DNA of 64,000 nucleotides from positions 4,429,501 to 4,493,500 of the forward strand of contig NZ_JAWPMM010000001.1 in NCBI RefSeq assembly GCF_033344935.1. The letters are read 5' to 3'. This DNA comes from Reichenbachiella sp. (GTDB taxonomy: Bacteria > Bacteroidota > Bacteroidia > Cytophagales > Cyclobacteriaceae). Positions 63,646-64,000 of the stretch are shown piece by piece (the stretch's first letter is position 1; each line of letters opens with the position of its first letter). Both the position numbers and the translations under genes were made by a program. The notes under the pieces are model-generated. The model was not told the origin of the DNA. It ran no database searches and saw only the letters and a list, made by a program, of their open reading frames with translations.

Positions 63646-64000
63646 ATGAGAGAAAAAATAGATCAAATATTAGAATATGTATTGAGTGTGTTGCTCGGCC
63701 TGATGGTGCTCAATGTACTGTGGCAGGTGACCTCACGCTTTTTACTCAATGACCCCAGTGCATTTACCGACGAGCTATCTCGCTATCTACTCATTTGGGT
63801 AGGACTGCTGGGTGCTGCTTATGCCTCAGGCAAGGGCATGCACGTGGCGATAGAATTGCTCGAAAGAGCGCTCAGTGAGAGACAAAAAAGAATTCAACAG
63901 TTGGCTATCCAAGCGATCGTCATCGTGTTCGCCTTTTTGGTGTTGATTGTGGGTGGTATTCGCTTGGTGGATATATCGTTTGACCTGGGGCAAACCAGCT
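63646..64000 (+). CDS. TRAP transporter small membrane subunit (DctQ type), partial
   Basis: At least 118 residues, running off the window. It starts at the ATG at 63646, 11 bp after the binding protein. Membrane segments lie at about 11-26, 48-63 and 89-108. 'DELSRYLLIWVGLLGAAYASGKGMHVAIELL' is the typical DctQ core. The large DctM subunit is expected just downstream. Confidence 0.9.
   Translation, partial: MREKIDQILEYVLSVLLGLMVLNVLWQVTSRFLLNDPSAFTDELSRYLLIWVGLLGAAYASGKGMHVAIELLERALSERQKRIQQLAIQAIVIVFAFLVLIVGGIRLVDISFDLGQTS

Overview
The window looks like chromosomal DNA of a free-living, probably marine, Bacteroidota of the Cytophagales type (Reichenbachiella-like is my guess). Supporting signs are a SusC/SusD pair, three large secreted proteins with type IX secretion (T9SS) C-terminal tails, a bacillithiol-type YtxJ, an ECF sigma factor/membrane protein pair, and a TTTG-N19-TAnnTTTG promoter in front of a tRNA gene.

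Layout. (1) 1-8.8 kb holds ordinary core genes: the end of a chloride channel, a candidate DnaA-box cluster, two thioredoxin-fold proteins, an M16 peptidase, a fused alpha/beta 2-oxoacid dehydrogenase E1, a 17-residue-repeat protein, YtxJ, ECF sigma plus membrane partner, and a GNAT-like protein. (2) 8.9-9.3 kb holds three tandem tRNA-Glu-type genes. The middle one is an enlarged tRNA-like gene with anticodon UUA and mutually complementary insertions in its D and T arms. (3) About 9.28-57.90 kb is a 48.6 kb accessory segment bounded by a perfect 44-bp direct repeat made of the tRNA-Glu 3' end and its terminator, as expected for a tRNA-integrated island. No integrase is visible. (4) 57.9-64 kb holds a uronate-catabolism cluster (LacI regulator, SDR, UxuA, UxaC, TRAP transporter) outside the repeat.

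The accessory segment reads as one carbohydrate-utilisation system. SusC/SusD and two related surface lipoproteins bind and import glycan. Three giant T9SS proteins carry beta-helix, deacetylase, DNRLRE and Ig-like modules. A plus-strand operon encodes a lone histidine-kinase dimerisation domain, GH78 rhamnosidase, GH2, an Asp-rich unknown protein, RhaT and a PL14-like lyase. A minus-strand operon adds CE2 and CE4 deacetylases and a sodium:solute symporter with its small subunit. A nine-gene minus-strand operon (17.8-9.4 kb) looks like a non-phosphorylative deoxyhexose pathway ending in pyruvate plus L-lactate, with no recognisable sugar-acid dehydratase. The inferred substrate is an acetylated, unsulfated polysaccharide containing rhamnose and uronic acid; the freed uronate could feed the flanking UxaC/UxuA genes.

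An 18-bp motif, RCAGnnnAGnACAGGAYA, occurs six times in the segment. It is always in intergenic DNA, always in the sense of the downstream gene, and lies before the SDR operon, the GH78 operon, the deacetylase operon, a T9SS adhesin (twice) and susC. Its 10-bp direct-repeat form suits the AraC-type regulator encoded at 19336-20208, which I propose controls the whole regulon. A GntR/LacI-like regulator with a palindromic site before its own gene and before the AraC gene may sit above it.
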